The notes under the pieces: model-generated
The model's input: only the letters and a program-made list of their open reading frames with translations
What the model was told of the DNA's origin: nothing
The model's database searches: none
DNA from: Sulfuriferula plumbiphila
Lineage (GTDB): Bacteria; Pseudomonadota; Gammaproteobacteria; Burkholderiales; Sulfuriferulaceae
Reading direction: 5' to 3'
Assembly: GCF_009938015.1 (NCBI RefSeq)
Contig: NZ_AP021884.1
Span: 1,227,501-1,291,500, forward strand
Length of the DNA: 64,000 nt
In this document: positions 18,036 through 27,056 of the stretch, in pieces
How positions within the stretch are numbered: the first letter of the stretch is position 1
How the letters are laid out: each line of letters starts with the position of its first letter
Position numbers and translations under genes: made by a program

Positions 18036-19388
18036 ATGCAGGCGTTCGATTTGATTGTGATCGGAAGCGGGACAGCTGGATCTGTTGTCGCCCTGACGTG
18101 CCGCTCAGCGGGCTGGACTGTGGCCGTGGTCGATTCGCTTCCGTTTGGTGGAACCTGCGCATTGCGCGGCTGTGATCCCAAGAAAGTGCTCGTGGGTGTC
18201 GCCGACTTGCTCGATTGGTCGCGCAGGATGGCAGACAAACGCACTGTCAAAGGCGATCTGGAGATCGATTGGCCCGAGCTGATGCGGTTCAAACGCTCAT
18301 TCACAGACCCGGTTCCCAAACATAAGGAACAGTCATTCGAGCAGGCGGGAATCAAGCGTTTTCATGGAAAAGCAAAATTCATTGACCGTACTGCAGTAGA
18401 GGTCCAGGGTGAGCGCTTGGAGGCTCGGTATTTTCTCATTGGCACCGGCGCAACGCCCGCAAATCTGAACATTCAAGGCCAGGAGTATCTCATCGACAGC
18501 ACCGAGTTTCTGGAGCTCGAGCAATTGCCGAAGGAAATAGTCTTTGTAGGCGGGGGGTTCATCGCCATGGAGTTTGCCCATGTTGCGGCGCGTGCCGGAT
18601 CGAAGGTCACCGTGCTGCACCGGGGAGCTCGCATTCTCGAAGGTTTCGACCCGGATCTCGTATCCAGTCTGGCTGCCGCAACCACCGCGCTAGGGGTAAC
18701 TATTCATACAGAAACCTCAGTCGAGGCAATTGAAAAAACAGCCAATGGCCGGTTTGCCGTCGTTACAAAACAACATGGAGCAAGCGTCACCTTCGAAGGT
18801 GACCTGGTGGTACATGGGGCAGGACGGATACCGAATCTGGATGATCTTGAATTGGATGCGGCGGGCGTAACCAGAGAAAAGCGCGGTGTAGTGGTTAATG
18901 AATATCTGCAAAGTCCTTCTAATCCTGCAGTCTATGCGGGTGGCGACGTCGCCTCTACCGATGGACTGCCGCTAACGCCGGTTGCGGGATACGACGGCAA
19001 GCTTATCGCGGCCAATATGCTCAAGGGTAATCATCTGCAAGCTGAGTATCACCTGATCCCGAGTGTGGTGTTTACCATTCCGCCGCTTGCTTCTGTCGGT
19101 TTGTCCGAACAGGCGGCTAACCGGAAGGGGCTGCATTTTCGTAGAAATTATTCGGAAATCGGCGACTGGTATGCTTCTCGCCGCGTCGCAGAAAAGACCG
19201 CTGCGTTCAAAGTGCTGATCGAAGAGGGGACGGAGCGTATTCTGGGTGCGCATTTGCTCGGCCCGGCAGCTGAAGAAACCATCAATCTGTTCACGCTGGC
19301 GATGCGCTTCGATATCACTGCCGAACAACTTAAACAGGTTCTGTTCGTCTACCCGACCCACGCATCCGACATGGAATATATGCTTTGA
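18036..19388 (+). CDS. Pyridine nucleotide-disulfide oxidoreductase (glutathione/mercuric reductase-like)
   Basis: Start at 18036 (MQAFDLIVIGSGTAG) after ACTGGAG gives 450 residues. FAD-binding GSGTAG is at the N-terminus. The redox-active pair is GGTCALRGCDPKK, the CxxxxC pattern of class I flavoprotein disulfide reductases. A second dinucleotide fold is GGGFIAMEFAHVAARAGS, and YAGGDVA is the second FAD motif. The C-terminal VYPTHASDMEYML has the family Pro-Thr, but the usual His-Pro is Tyr-Pro, so the catalytic base of classical glutathione reductase may be missing. The substrate is unknown. Its closeness to egtB hints at low-molecular-weight thiol redox work. Confidence 0.88.
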   Translation: MQAFDLIVIGSGTAGSVVALTCRSAGWTVAVVDSLPFGGTCALRGCDPKKVLVGVADLLDWSRRMADKRTVKGDLEIDWPELMRFKRSFTDPVPKHKEQSFEQAGIKRFHGKAKFIDRTAVEVQGERLEARYFLIGTGATPANLNIQGQEYLIDSTEFLELEQLPKEIVFVGGGFIAMEFAHVAARAGSKVTVLHRGARILEGFDPDLVSSLAAATTALGVTIHTETSVEAIEKTANGRFAVVTKQHGASVTFEGDLVVHGAGRIPNLDDLELDAAGVTREKRGVVVNEYLQSPSNPAVYAGGDVASTDGLPLTPVAGYDGKLIAANMLKGNHLQAEYHLIPSVVFTIPPLASVGLSEQAANRKGLHFRRNYSEIGDWYASRRVAEKTAAFKVLIEEGTERILGAHLLGPAAEETINLFTLAMRFDITAEQLKQVLFVYPTHASDMEYML

Positions 19389-19440
19389 AAGGGTGCCCAC
19401 CGGCAGTGGCCCTGGCCGGACTTGAAGGAGCAACATAACG

Positions 19441-20726
19441 ATGACCAGAACTTCTGTCGCACCTCGCGAGCCTACGTCATTACAGGCGCATCACGAAATG
19501 CTGAGACGCTACGTCGAGGTGCGCACTAACACCTTGAAACTCGCGGCACCACTGAGCCCCGAGGACCAGATGGTCCAGTCCATGCCCGATGCCAGCCCCA
19601 CCAAATGGCATCTGGCACATACAACGTGGTTCTTTGAGACATTCATTTTATCGCCGCATGTGCGCGACTACGTCCCCTTCGATGCGCGCTACAAATTCCT
19701 GTTCAACTCTTATTACAAGCAACTTGGCGGTCATCCCGATCGCGCCATCCGCGGCGCTTTCTCACGTCCTGAACTGTATGCGGTTCTCCGTTATCGCAAC
19801 CATGTCGACAATTGCATTCAGACGCTATTTGACCGCGAAGTTTCCGTTGAGCTTTTGCGATTGCTTGAGCTGGGGCTGAATCACGAGCAGCAACACCAGG
19901 AGCTGATCATCACCGATATCAAGCATGCGTTCTGGACCAATCCCCTGCGGCCCAGCTACCAGCCAGGTCAAATCAAGGCTTTTGGACCGGCCTCGCAGCC
20001 ATTGTCGTGGATTGCTTTCGACGAAGGTATCCATGAAGCCGGGCATGACGGCTGTGGCTTCGCGTTCGATAACGAATTGCCGCGCCATCGCACGTGCATC
20101 AAACCGTTCCGCTTCGCTTCGCGCCTGGTTACCAATGCCGAGTACCTGGAGTTCATGGCCGATGGCGGTTACCTGCGTCCGGAACTGTGGCTGTCCGATG
20201 CCTGGGATCATGTCAATGCAAACGGCTGCGCGGCACCGCTCTATTGGGAGCGGGAAGGTGATGCATGGTATGTGTTCACCTGCCGGGGCAGCTTGCCATT
20301 GAATCCGAACGAGCCGGTATGTCACGTCAGTTTCCACGAGGCCGACGCCTTCGCACGTTGGGCAGGTGCCCGGCTACCGACAGAGTTTGAATGGGAAGTC
20401 GCAGCCGGCTCAGTTGAAATACGCGGAAACCTGCTTGAGAGCGGAGCGTATCATCCTGCCCGGCTCGCCCCGATACGAATCTGCAGCAAATTTTCGGGGA
20501 TGTGTGGGAGTGGACCGCGAGCCCGCATGGCGCTTATCCAGGTTATCGTCCGCCAGCCGGTCCGATAGGGGAATACAACGGCAAGTTCATGTGTAACCAG
20601 ATGGTGTTGCGCGGTGGTTCCTGCGCCACGCCTGCGTCGCACATACGTACGTCCTATCGCAATTTCTTCCCGCCGCTGGCGCGCTGGCAGTTTTCCGGAA
20701 TCAGGCTGGCCGATGATTGCATTTGA
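19441..20726 (+). pseudogene. egtB: EgtB-like ergothioneine sulfoxide synthase, frameshifted
   Basis: EgtB is a non-haem iron enzyme joining hercynine to a thiol donor. Frame one codes for the N-terminal DinB-type domain with iron ligands (HLAH at 57-60 and HEQQHQE at 148-154) and most of the C-terminal FGE-sulfatase domain. At about 20458-20461 the frame breaks and ends wrongly at 20568. The proper continuation (GDVWEWTAS to RGGSCATP and [12 protein letters not shown]) lies in another frame to 20726. One missing base in a C-run would restore HPAPARPDTN and a normal ~428-residue protein. This may be a recent mutation or a sequencing error. No egtD lies adjacent. Confidence 0.88.
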
Positions 20727-20854
20727 ACCGGGCCGCCTATCCGGAATCGCAGCTGACGTGCTGGAAGCACCCTCGCGCGTGTCCAGAGCGCTGCCCCTCT
20801 CGCTTCTGCTGGTACCGAATGAGCAGTGCAAATAATAGGTACCCTAATGTGGAA

Positions 20855-22549
20855 ATGAAAACAAGTCCATTGGCGGGCAAGCTGGCCCAGCCGACGATGC
20901 TGGTCAACGTGCCCAGACTCATCACGGCCTACTATAGCAACCTGCCTGACACTTCGGTGCCCGGACAAAGGGTCGCATTTGGCACCTCGGGGCATCGTGG
21001 TTGCGCGTTCGAAAATAGCTTCAACGAATGGCATGTCCTTGCCATCAGCCAGGCCATCTGTCAGTACCGCAAGCAGCAGGGCATCGATGGCCCGCTGTTT
21101 CTGGGGATTGACACGCACGCGCTTTCCGTGCCGGCGTTTGCCAGTGCGCTCGAAGTGCTGGCGGCCAACGGTGTGGAAGTCATGCTCGCGGATAAGGACG
21201 AATACACGCCCACTCCGGTGATTTCTCACGCGATACTCACTTACAACCGCGGGCGCGATAAAGGACTGGCGGACGGCATTGTCATCACGCCTTCACACAA
21301 TCCACCCGATAATGGCGGCTTCAAGTACAACCCGCCCAACGGCGGACCGGCGGGTAACGACGTCACAGGATGGATCGAAGCCAAGGCTAATGCGTTCCTG
21401 GAAAGCGGTCTGCAGGGCGTGAAAAGAATTTCTTTCGAACAGGCCCGGTGCGCCGCTACCACGCACCGGCATGACTTTCTCAATGCTTACGTAAGCGATC
21501 TCGGCAGCGTGCTCGATATGGATGCGATTCGTGGCGCGAACATCAGCATGGGCGTGGATCCGCTGGGTGGCGCCGGGGTGCACTATTGGGGCCCGATTGC
21601 CGAGCGCTATGGTTTGAATCTCACGGTCGTGAACGAAGCCGTCGATCCGACCTTCCGGTTCATGACGGTCGATTGGGACGGTCAGATTCGCATGGATCCG
21701 TCCTCGTCCTACGCAATGCAGCGCCTGATCGACCTCAAGGATCGCTTCGACATCGCCTTCGCCTGCGACACCGACCATGATCGGCATGGGATCGTCACCC
21801 GAAGCGCAGGGCTGCTGTCGCCCAACCATTACCTTTCGGTCGCCATTTTCTACCTGTTCCAGCATCGACCGAAGTGGCGCAAGGATGCGGCGGTTGGCAA
21901 GACGGTAGTCAGCAGCCAGATGATCGACCGCGTCACGGCGAAGCTCGGCCGCAGGCTCTGCGAGGTGCCGGTCGGTTTCAAGTGGTTTGTGGATGGCCTG
22001 CTCGACGGCTCGCTTGGCTTCGGCGGCGAAGAGAGTGCGGGTGCCACTTTTACCCGCCTGGATGGCAGCGTCTGGACGACAGATAAAGACGGCATAGTCC
22101 CGGCTTTGCTATCGGCGGAGATTACCGCGCGCATGGGACGCGATCCCGGCGAAATCTACCGTGAGCTGGCGCGCGAGTTCGGCGAGCCTGTTTACGATCG
22201 TGTCGAGGCGCCGGCGACCGCGCAGCAAAAACACATGCTGGCGCAGCTCTCGCCACAGCAGGTACTGTCTGCAGAACTGGCCGGTGAAAAAATCCACAGC
22301 ATCCTCACCCAGGCGCCTGGCAACGGCGCAGCCATCGGCGGGTTGAAGGTGGTGGCAGAGAGCGGCTGGTTTGCGGCGCGTCCGTCCGGCACCGAAGACA
22401 TCTACAAGATCTATGCTGAAAGCTTTCGTGGAGAGGATCATCTGCGCCGCATCCTGGCGGAAGCGCAGACCATCGTCGCTGCTGCATTGGCGGCGTCACC
22501 GCAGCAACCGGGGACTGCGTCCGGGACAAATTTGAAGGAGGGGCCATGA
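20855..22549 (+). CDS. pgm: Phosphoglucomutase (alpha-D-glucose phosphate-specific)
   Basis: Interconverts glucose 1-phosphate and glucose 6-phosphate, linking the phosphorylase downstream with zwf upstream. From ATG 20855 (MKTSPLAGKLAQ) it has 564 residues, close to the E. coli enzyme. Key blocks are FGTSGHRG near the N-terminus, the phosphoserine loop ITPSHNPPDNGG, metal loop CDTDHDRHG, sugar loop GGEESAGATF and phosphate site ARPSGTEDIYKIY. An ATG at 20819 in the same frame could extend it by 12 residues; neither start has a strong ribosome site. The stop overlaps the next gene by four bases. Confidence 0.95.
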   Translation: MKTSPLAGKLAQPTMLVNVPRLITAYYSNLPDTSVPGQRVAFGTSGHRGCAFENSFNEWHVLAISQAICQYRKQQGIDGPLFLGIDTHALSVPAFASALEVLAANGVEVMLADKDEYTPTPVISHAILTYNRGRDKGLADGIVITPSHNPPDNGGFKYNPPNGGPAGNDVTGWIEAKANAFLESGLQGVKRISFEQARCAATTHRHDFLNAYVSDLGSVLDMDAIRGANISMGVDPLGGAGVHYWGPIAERYGLNLTVVNEAVDPTFRFMTVDWDGQIRMDPSSSYAMQRLIDLKDRFDIAFACDTDHDRHGIVTRSAGLLSPNHYLSVAIFYLFQHRPKWRKDAAVGKTVVSSQMIDRVTAKLGRRLCEVPVGFKWFVDGLLDGSLGFGGEESAGATFTRLDGSVWTTDKDGIVPALLSAEITARMGRDPGEIYRELAREFGEPVYDRVEAPATAQQKHMLAQLSPQQVLSAELAGEKIHSILTQAPGNGAAIGGLKVVAESGWFAARPSGTEDIYKIYAESFRGEDHLRRILAEAQTIVAAALAASPQQPGTASGTNLKEGP

Positions 22550-25092
22550 GCGAACAAACACGGGCCGGCCATTCGAAGACGCGTCTTTTATCCAAAGACA
22601 TAGAGGGATTCGATTCCCTGGCCGAGCTTGCCCTGGATATGCGTTCGTCGTGGAGTCATGGCGCTGACGACGTGTGGCGGCAGCTTGACCCGGCGCTCTG
22701 GGATCTGACCCAGAATCCCTGGGTCGTCTTGCAGACGGTGTCACGGGAGAAACTCCAGCGTGATTTAGCCGATCCCGCTTTCCGCAAAAACGTTGACGAT
22801 CTGGTGCAGGCCAGGCGCGAAGCGGCGGAGGTGCCGGCGTGGTTTCAGCAGGTCCACCCGCAATCGCAGCTGAGCTGTGTTGCGTATTTCAGTATGGAAT
22901 TCATGTTGAGCGAAGCATTGCCCATTTACTCGGGCGGACTGGGCAACGTGGCCGGCGATCAACTCAAGGCCGCCAGCGATTTGGGCGTTCCGGTGATCGG
23001 CGTGGGGCTGCTCTACCAGCAAGGCTATTTTCGCCAGGTGATCGACCAGGGTGGCGCGCAACAGGCCCTTTACCCGTATAACGACCCCGGACAGTTGCCG
23101 ATCACCCCGTTGCGTAAACCGGATGGGGAGTGGTTGCGCTTGGAGGTCGCGTTACCCGGTTACTCGGTCTGGCTGCGCGCCTGGCAGGTTCAGGTCGGTC
23201 GTGTAAAGCTGTACCTGCTGGACAGCAATGACGCAGCGAATTATCCCGCGCATCGAGGCATTACCAGCGAGCTATACGGAGGCGGGCCGGAGTTGCGCCT
23301 GAAACAGGAAATGCTGCTCGGGATTGGCGGATGGCGGCTGCTCGCGGCACTCGGCATCCAGCCGGAAGTCTGCCACCTGAATGAAGGACATGCGGCCTTC
23401 GCGGTGCTGGAACGCGCGCGAAGTTTCATGCAGGAAACCGGCCGGACCTTCGAGGCTGCGCTGGCCGTCACCCGGGCGGGCAACCTGTTCACCACGCACA
23501 CGGCGGTGGCTGCCGGTTTTGATCGTTTTGCTCCGGCGCTGATCGAGCAATACCTCGCTGGTTATGCACGCACGCAGCTCGGTATAAGCTGCCACGATTT
23601 GCTGGCCTTGGGCCGCCAGAACCCGAACGACGCGTCGGAACCTTTCAACATGGCCTATCTGGCGATTCGCGGGAGCGGGGCGGTGAATGGCGTGAGCCGT
23701 CTGCATGGAAAAGTGAGCCGGCACCTGTTTGAGCCGCTTTTTCCACGCTGGCCGGCGGAGGAAGTGCCGGTCGGACACGTGACCAACGGCGTTCATATGC
23801 GGAGCTGGGATTCGGCAGCAGCGGACGATCTTTGGACGGAGGCCTGTGGAAAAGATCGCTGGCTGGGTGCAACAGAAACCCTGGAGCAAGACATTCGCCG
23901 CATCTCCGACGCCAGGCTCTGGCAATTCCGCAGTGCCGCCCGCATGTCGCTTGTTGAATACGCCCGCGAACGATTGTCCCGGCAACTGGCTGCATCCAGC
24001 GCATCGCCCGAGGCGGCCGATGGTGCGAAGCATCTGTTTGACGGCAATACGTTGACACTGGGTTTTGCACGCCGTTTTGCCAGCTACAAGAGACCGAATC
24101 TGCTGCTCCACGACCCTGAGCGGCTGCTGCGCCTGCTGACTGATCGGCAACGCCCGGTACAGCTCATCATGGCCGGCAAGGCCCATCCCGCAGACCTGGC
24201 GGGGCAGGCCCTGATCCAGCAATGGATGCATTTCATCCGGCGGCCCGAGGCACGCCCGCATGTGGTCTTCCTCAGTGACTACGACATGCATTTGACCGGG
24301 CGGTTGGTGCAGGGAGTGGATGTCTGGCTCAATACCCCGCGCCGCCCCTGGGAAGCGTGTGGAACCAGCGGCATGAAAGTACTGGTCAATGGCGGCATCA
24401 ACCTGTCCGAACTGGACGGCTGGTGGGCGGAAGCCTACACGCCGGAAGTGGGGTGGGCGCTGGGGGATGGCCAGGAACATGATAACGATCCCGCTTGGGA
24501 CGCCAGCGAAGCCGCAACCCTCTATGACCTGCTCGAACGCGAGGTGATCCCGGAGTTCTATACGCGTGATGAACAAGGTATTCCCAGCGCCTGGGTGACC
24601 CGGATGCGGGAAAGCATGGCGCGGTTGACGCCGCGCTTTTCCACCAACCGCGCGGTGCGCGAATACACCGAGCAATACTACTTCCCGGCGGCCTCAGCCT
24701 ACCGTGAGCGGGCTGCCAATCAAGGCGCAATCGGCGTGGATATGGTTAATTGGCGGCGCGCGCTGGACCAGAAATGGGCTGCGCTACGCTTCGGCGAAGT
24801 GAAGGTGGAAACCGACGGCGAGCAGCACCTATTTGAGGTTCACATGTATCTCGATGACCTCGACCCGGCGGCAGTGCGGGTCGAGCTTTATGCCAATGGC
24901 GTTAACGGTACCGCGCCGGAGCGGGTGGAGATGAAGCGCGTGCGGCAACTGGTGGGCGCAACCAACGGCTACGCCTATCGCGCAGGGGTGCCTGCCAGCC
25001 GCCCGGCGACGGACTATACGGCGCGACTCATAGCGCACCACGATGATGCGGCGGTTCCTCTGGAAGAAACCCATATCCTGTGGCAGCGGTGA
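22546..25092 (+). CDS. glgP: Alpha-glucan (glycogen/starch) phosphorylase
   Basis: Phosphorolyses alpha-1,4-glucans to glucose 1-phosphate. The 848 residues resemble the alpha-glucan phosphorylase branch with an N-terminal DUF3417-like region (FDSLAELALDMRSSWSHGADD). Other blocks are YFSMEFMLSEALPIYSGGLG, NEGHAAFAVLE, FTTHTAVAAGFD, and PLP-lysine motif EACGTSGMKVLVNGG with Lys611. The ATGA overlap with pgm suggests a coupled pair feeding glucose phosphate into the pentose phosphate genes upstream. No glycogen synthase or branching gene lies in the window. Confidence 0.95.
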   Translation: MSEQTRAGHSKTRLLSKDIEGFDSLAELALDMRSSWSHGADDVWRQLDPALWDLTQNPWVVLQTVSREKLQRDLADPAFRKNVDDLVQARREAAEVPAWFQQVHPQSQLSCVAYFSMEFMLSEALPIYSGGLGNVAGDQLKAASDLGVPVIGVGLLYQQGYFRQVIDQGGAQQALYPYNDPGQLPITPLRKPDGEWLRLEVALPGYSVWLRAWQVQVGRVKLYLLDSNDAANYPAHRGITSELYGGGPELRLKQEMLLGIGGWRLLAALGIQPEVCHLNEGHAAFAVLERARSFMQETGRTFEAALAVTRAGNLFTTHTAVAAGFDRFAPALIEQYLAGYARTQLGISCHDLLALGRQNPNDASEPFNMAYLAIRGSGAVNGVSRLHGKVSRHLFEPLFPRWPAEEVPVGHVTNGVHMRSWDSAAADDLWTEACGKDRWLGATETLEQDIRRISDARLWQFRSAARMSLVEYARERLSRQLAASSASPEAADGAKHLFDGNTLTLGFARRFASYKRPNLLLHDPERLLRLLTDRQRPVQLIMAGKAHPADLAGQALIQQWMHFIRRPEARPHVVFLSDYDMHLTGRLVQGVDVWLNTPRRPWEACGTSGMKVLVNGGINLSELDGWWAEAYTPEVGWALGDGQEHDNDPAWDASEAATLYDLLEREVIPEFYTRDEQGIPSAWVTRMRESMARLTPRFSTNRAVREYTEQYYFPAASAYRERAANQGAIGVDMVNWRRALDQKWAALRFGEVKVETDGEQHLFEVHMYLDDLDPAAVRVELYANGVNGTAPERVEMKRVRQLVGATNGYAYRAGVPASRPATDYTARLIAHHDDAAVPLEETHILWQR

Positions 25093-25221
25093 TTTGGTTT
25101 TGAAAGGTACAGGAACGAGCCAGCAGATCCGGTGCACGCGACAAAAAGACAAAGGAACCGAACGTGAGCCTGGCTGACAAGTGCAGTGGCGCTCATCATC
25201 TGAATATCAAGGAGATAAAAA

Positions 25222-25416
25222 GTGGAAAAAATCGAACAGTTGGAACTGGATGAACATCGCAGCCAAATCATTGCTGACGTGAAAAGTTTGGTCGAAAAAT
25301 ACCGTGCAATATTCGATTGGGATGTTCCGGAGATCAATCAAAACCTTGCAGACCGGCTTATCCTGGCGGCGATCCGCAAGGCATTGGATGACCTTGAAAA
25401 GGAATTCCTCGGCTGA
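25222..25416 (+). CDS. Small conserved helical protein
   Basis: A 64-residue acidic, helical protein starting at GTG after a textbook AAGGAG ribosome site seven bases upstream. It has no signal peptide, membrane segment or cysteine. The sequence (start VEKIEQLELDEHRS, with a DWDVPEINQ loop and a final helix) does not match any family I know. The good ribosome site and codon use support it as a gene. It lies between the phosphorylase and a zinc-ribbon gene, at the head of a run of stress-type small proteins. Confidence 0.6.
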   Translation: MEKIEQLELDEHRSQIIADVKSLVEKYRAIFDWDVPEINQNLADRLILAAIRKALDDLEKEFLG

Positions 25417-25521
25417 ATCCAGGCAACTGCGGAGCGGAGCGTTTGGATCAGCGTGCCTGGCCGCATCCCTGGTTGTTCCAGAAATTCTGGTCGAATTTAT
25501 ATAGTTGAAAGGAACCCTGAA

Positions 25522-26034
25522 ATGAAGGACCTTCCTCCACCACATGATCCCGTTGAGACACTGGGTGAGGCTTATGCAGTGTTATTGGAAAAGGCGTTGC
25601 AGAAAGCACACCAAACTGGTGCCGCGCTTCACCCCATGATAGGCGGGATTCGGGGCGATACACCCGCCTTGAATAAGCTTAGGGAAGAGGATGTGGTCAA
25701 GCTGGAGGGCTACGTTAAACGTGATCTGATCGCTGCGGCACGGTATCTGGATAAGACTGGCAAGACGCTGCAGGACTGGCTTGGTTTTGACCTGGTGTTG
25801 ATAAAACATGAATTTTTGGAGATGTTTTCCGCAGCAGCAGATAAGACCACGACAGAGCTGGTGCTCTTAAGGCTGCAGGCAGAAAACGCTGGATATCATA
25901 CCGGTGAGCTCACTGGGCTAGGAACGCTGGTTTGCGACCAGTGTGGTGAAAAATTGCATTTTCATAAACCAGGTCACATTCCCCCTTGCCCCAAGTGCAA
26001 CAGTACGCACTTTCATCGGCAGAATTTTGAATAA
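25522..26034 (+). CDS. Zinc-ribbon protein, DUF1451/YbeL-like
   Basis: The start at 25522 (MKDLPPPHDPVETLGEAY) after AAAGGAAC gives 170 residues. The body is helical (KLEGYVKRDLIAAARYLD) and the C-terminus has a zinc ribbon, CDQCGEKLHFH followed by PPCPKCNSTHFHR, with four cysteines. This layout matches the DUF1451 family represented by E. coli YbeL, whose role is not established. Probably cytosolic. The preceding 64-residue gene reads the same way and may be co-transcribed. Confidence 0.85.
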   Translation: MKDLPPPHDPVETLGEAYAVLLEKALQKAHQTGAALHPMIGGIRGDTPALNKLREEDVVKLEGYVKRDLIAAARYLDKTGKTLQDWLGFDLVLIKHEFLEMFSAAADKTTTELVLLRLQAENAGYHTGELTGLGTLVCDQCGEKLHFHKPGHIPPCPKCNSTHFHRQNFE

Positions 26035-26157
26035 TTCCGATCACAATTTCCAAATCACACTCCGGACAAGGCGATCAAGACCGCTTGCCATGTTCTTGGG
26101 ATGGGTAAACCTGTGGGGTGCATACCACGTCATGCCGCTGGCCACAGAGAAAACGAG

Positions 26158-26931
26158 ATGCGTCCACTAGGCACTGCGTTACGGCGCTGGCGCATGCGCA
26201 GGATTCTTAAGCGTCATCCGATACCTCATCATGTCTGGCAAGGCGTGACGCGGCGCGTGGTGGTGTTGAAAGAGCTGGATGCAGTGCAAATGGCGCACCT
26301 GCGCGAAATGACGACATGGTTCCTGGATCAGAAATCGATCACCGGGGCCCAGGGCCTGGAAGTGACTCCGTCGATGAAGGTGGCGGTGGCCGCCCAGGCC
26401 TGCTTGTTGATCCTGAATCTGGGAGTGGAACTCTTCGATGGCTGGGTTGAGGTAATACTCTACCCGGGCGCGTTCCGCGTCAATCATGCGCAAATGGATG
26501 TGATTGGCCTGGTACATGACGAGGCAAGCATTTTAACCGGTGAGTCATGGCTGCGCGGCCCGGTGATTCTGTCCTGGGATGACGTCGAGCGGGATACCTA
26601 TCATTACCAGGCCGGCCACAATGTTGTGTTGCACGAGTTCGCTCATAAGCTGGATGGTCTCAATGGGGTGACGAACGGCATGCCGCCATTGCATCGTGGT
26701 ATGAGCCGGAAAAGATGGGCCGAGGCCTTGAGTGAGGCCTACGATGCACTGTGTCTGCAAGTGGCAGCAGGAGAAGCGGCTTTTATCAATCCTTATGCCG
26801 CCACCAGCCCGGCAGAGTTTTTCGCGGTCTTGAGCGAGTATTATTTTACTGCGCCGGATATTTTGAAAAACTGCTGTCCCAGTGTTCACAGGCAACTGAC
26901 GCTGTTTTACCGACAGGTGTCATCGCGTTGA
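26158..26931 (+). CDS. mtfA: MtfA-like zinc peptidase
   Basis: MtfA is a cytosolic zinc metallopeptidase; in E. coli it interacts with the repressor Mlc and affects the glucose phosphotransferase system. From ATG 26158 the product is 257 residues with the zinc-binding HEFAH at 159-163 in VVLHEFAHKLD. Flanking family blocks are VILYPGAF, LSWDDV and SPAEFFAVLSEYYF, where the Glu is a probable third ligand. ATG 26101 would add 19 unremarkable residues and lacks a ribosome site. No PTS gene lies nearby. Confidence 0.9.
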   Translation: MRPLGTALRRWRMRRILKRHPIPHHVWQGVTRRVVVLKELDAVQMAHLREMTTWFLDQKSITGAQGLEVTPSMKVAVAAQACLLILNLGVELFDGWVEVILYPGAFRVNHAQMDVIGLVHDEASILTGESWLRGPVILSWDDVERDTYHYQAGHNVVLHEFAHKLDGLNGVTNGMPPLHRGMSRKRWAEALSEAYDALCLQVAAGEAAFINPYAATSPAEFFAVLSEYYFTAPDILKNCCPSVHRQLTLFYRQVSSR

Positions 26932-27056
26932 TTTATCCTGGAAAGGCAGTTAACCATGGCGAGCACGGGGAATACATCTTAAACCAGGGCATATTTCGCG
27001 CTTTGTTGGCCGGTACCCGATGTCAACGAGGTATTTGGCAAGGTGATGCGGCAGCC

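Noticed and set aside
25163-25252. A possible 29-codon GTG frame (VSLADKCSG) before the small gene at 25222
   Set aside because: It has an AAAGGA-like site but overlaps the ribosome site and start of the better-supported gene.
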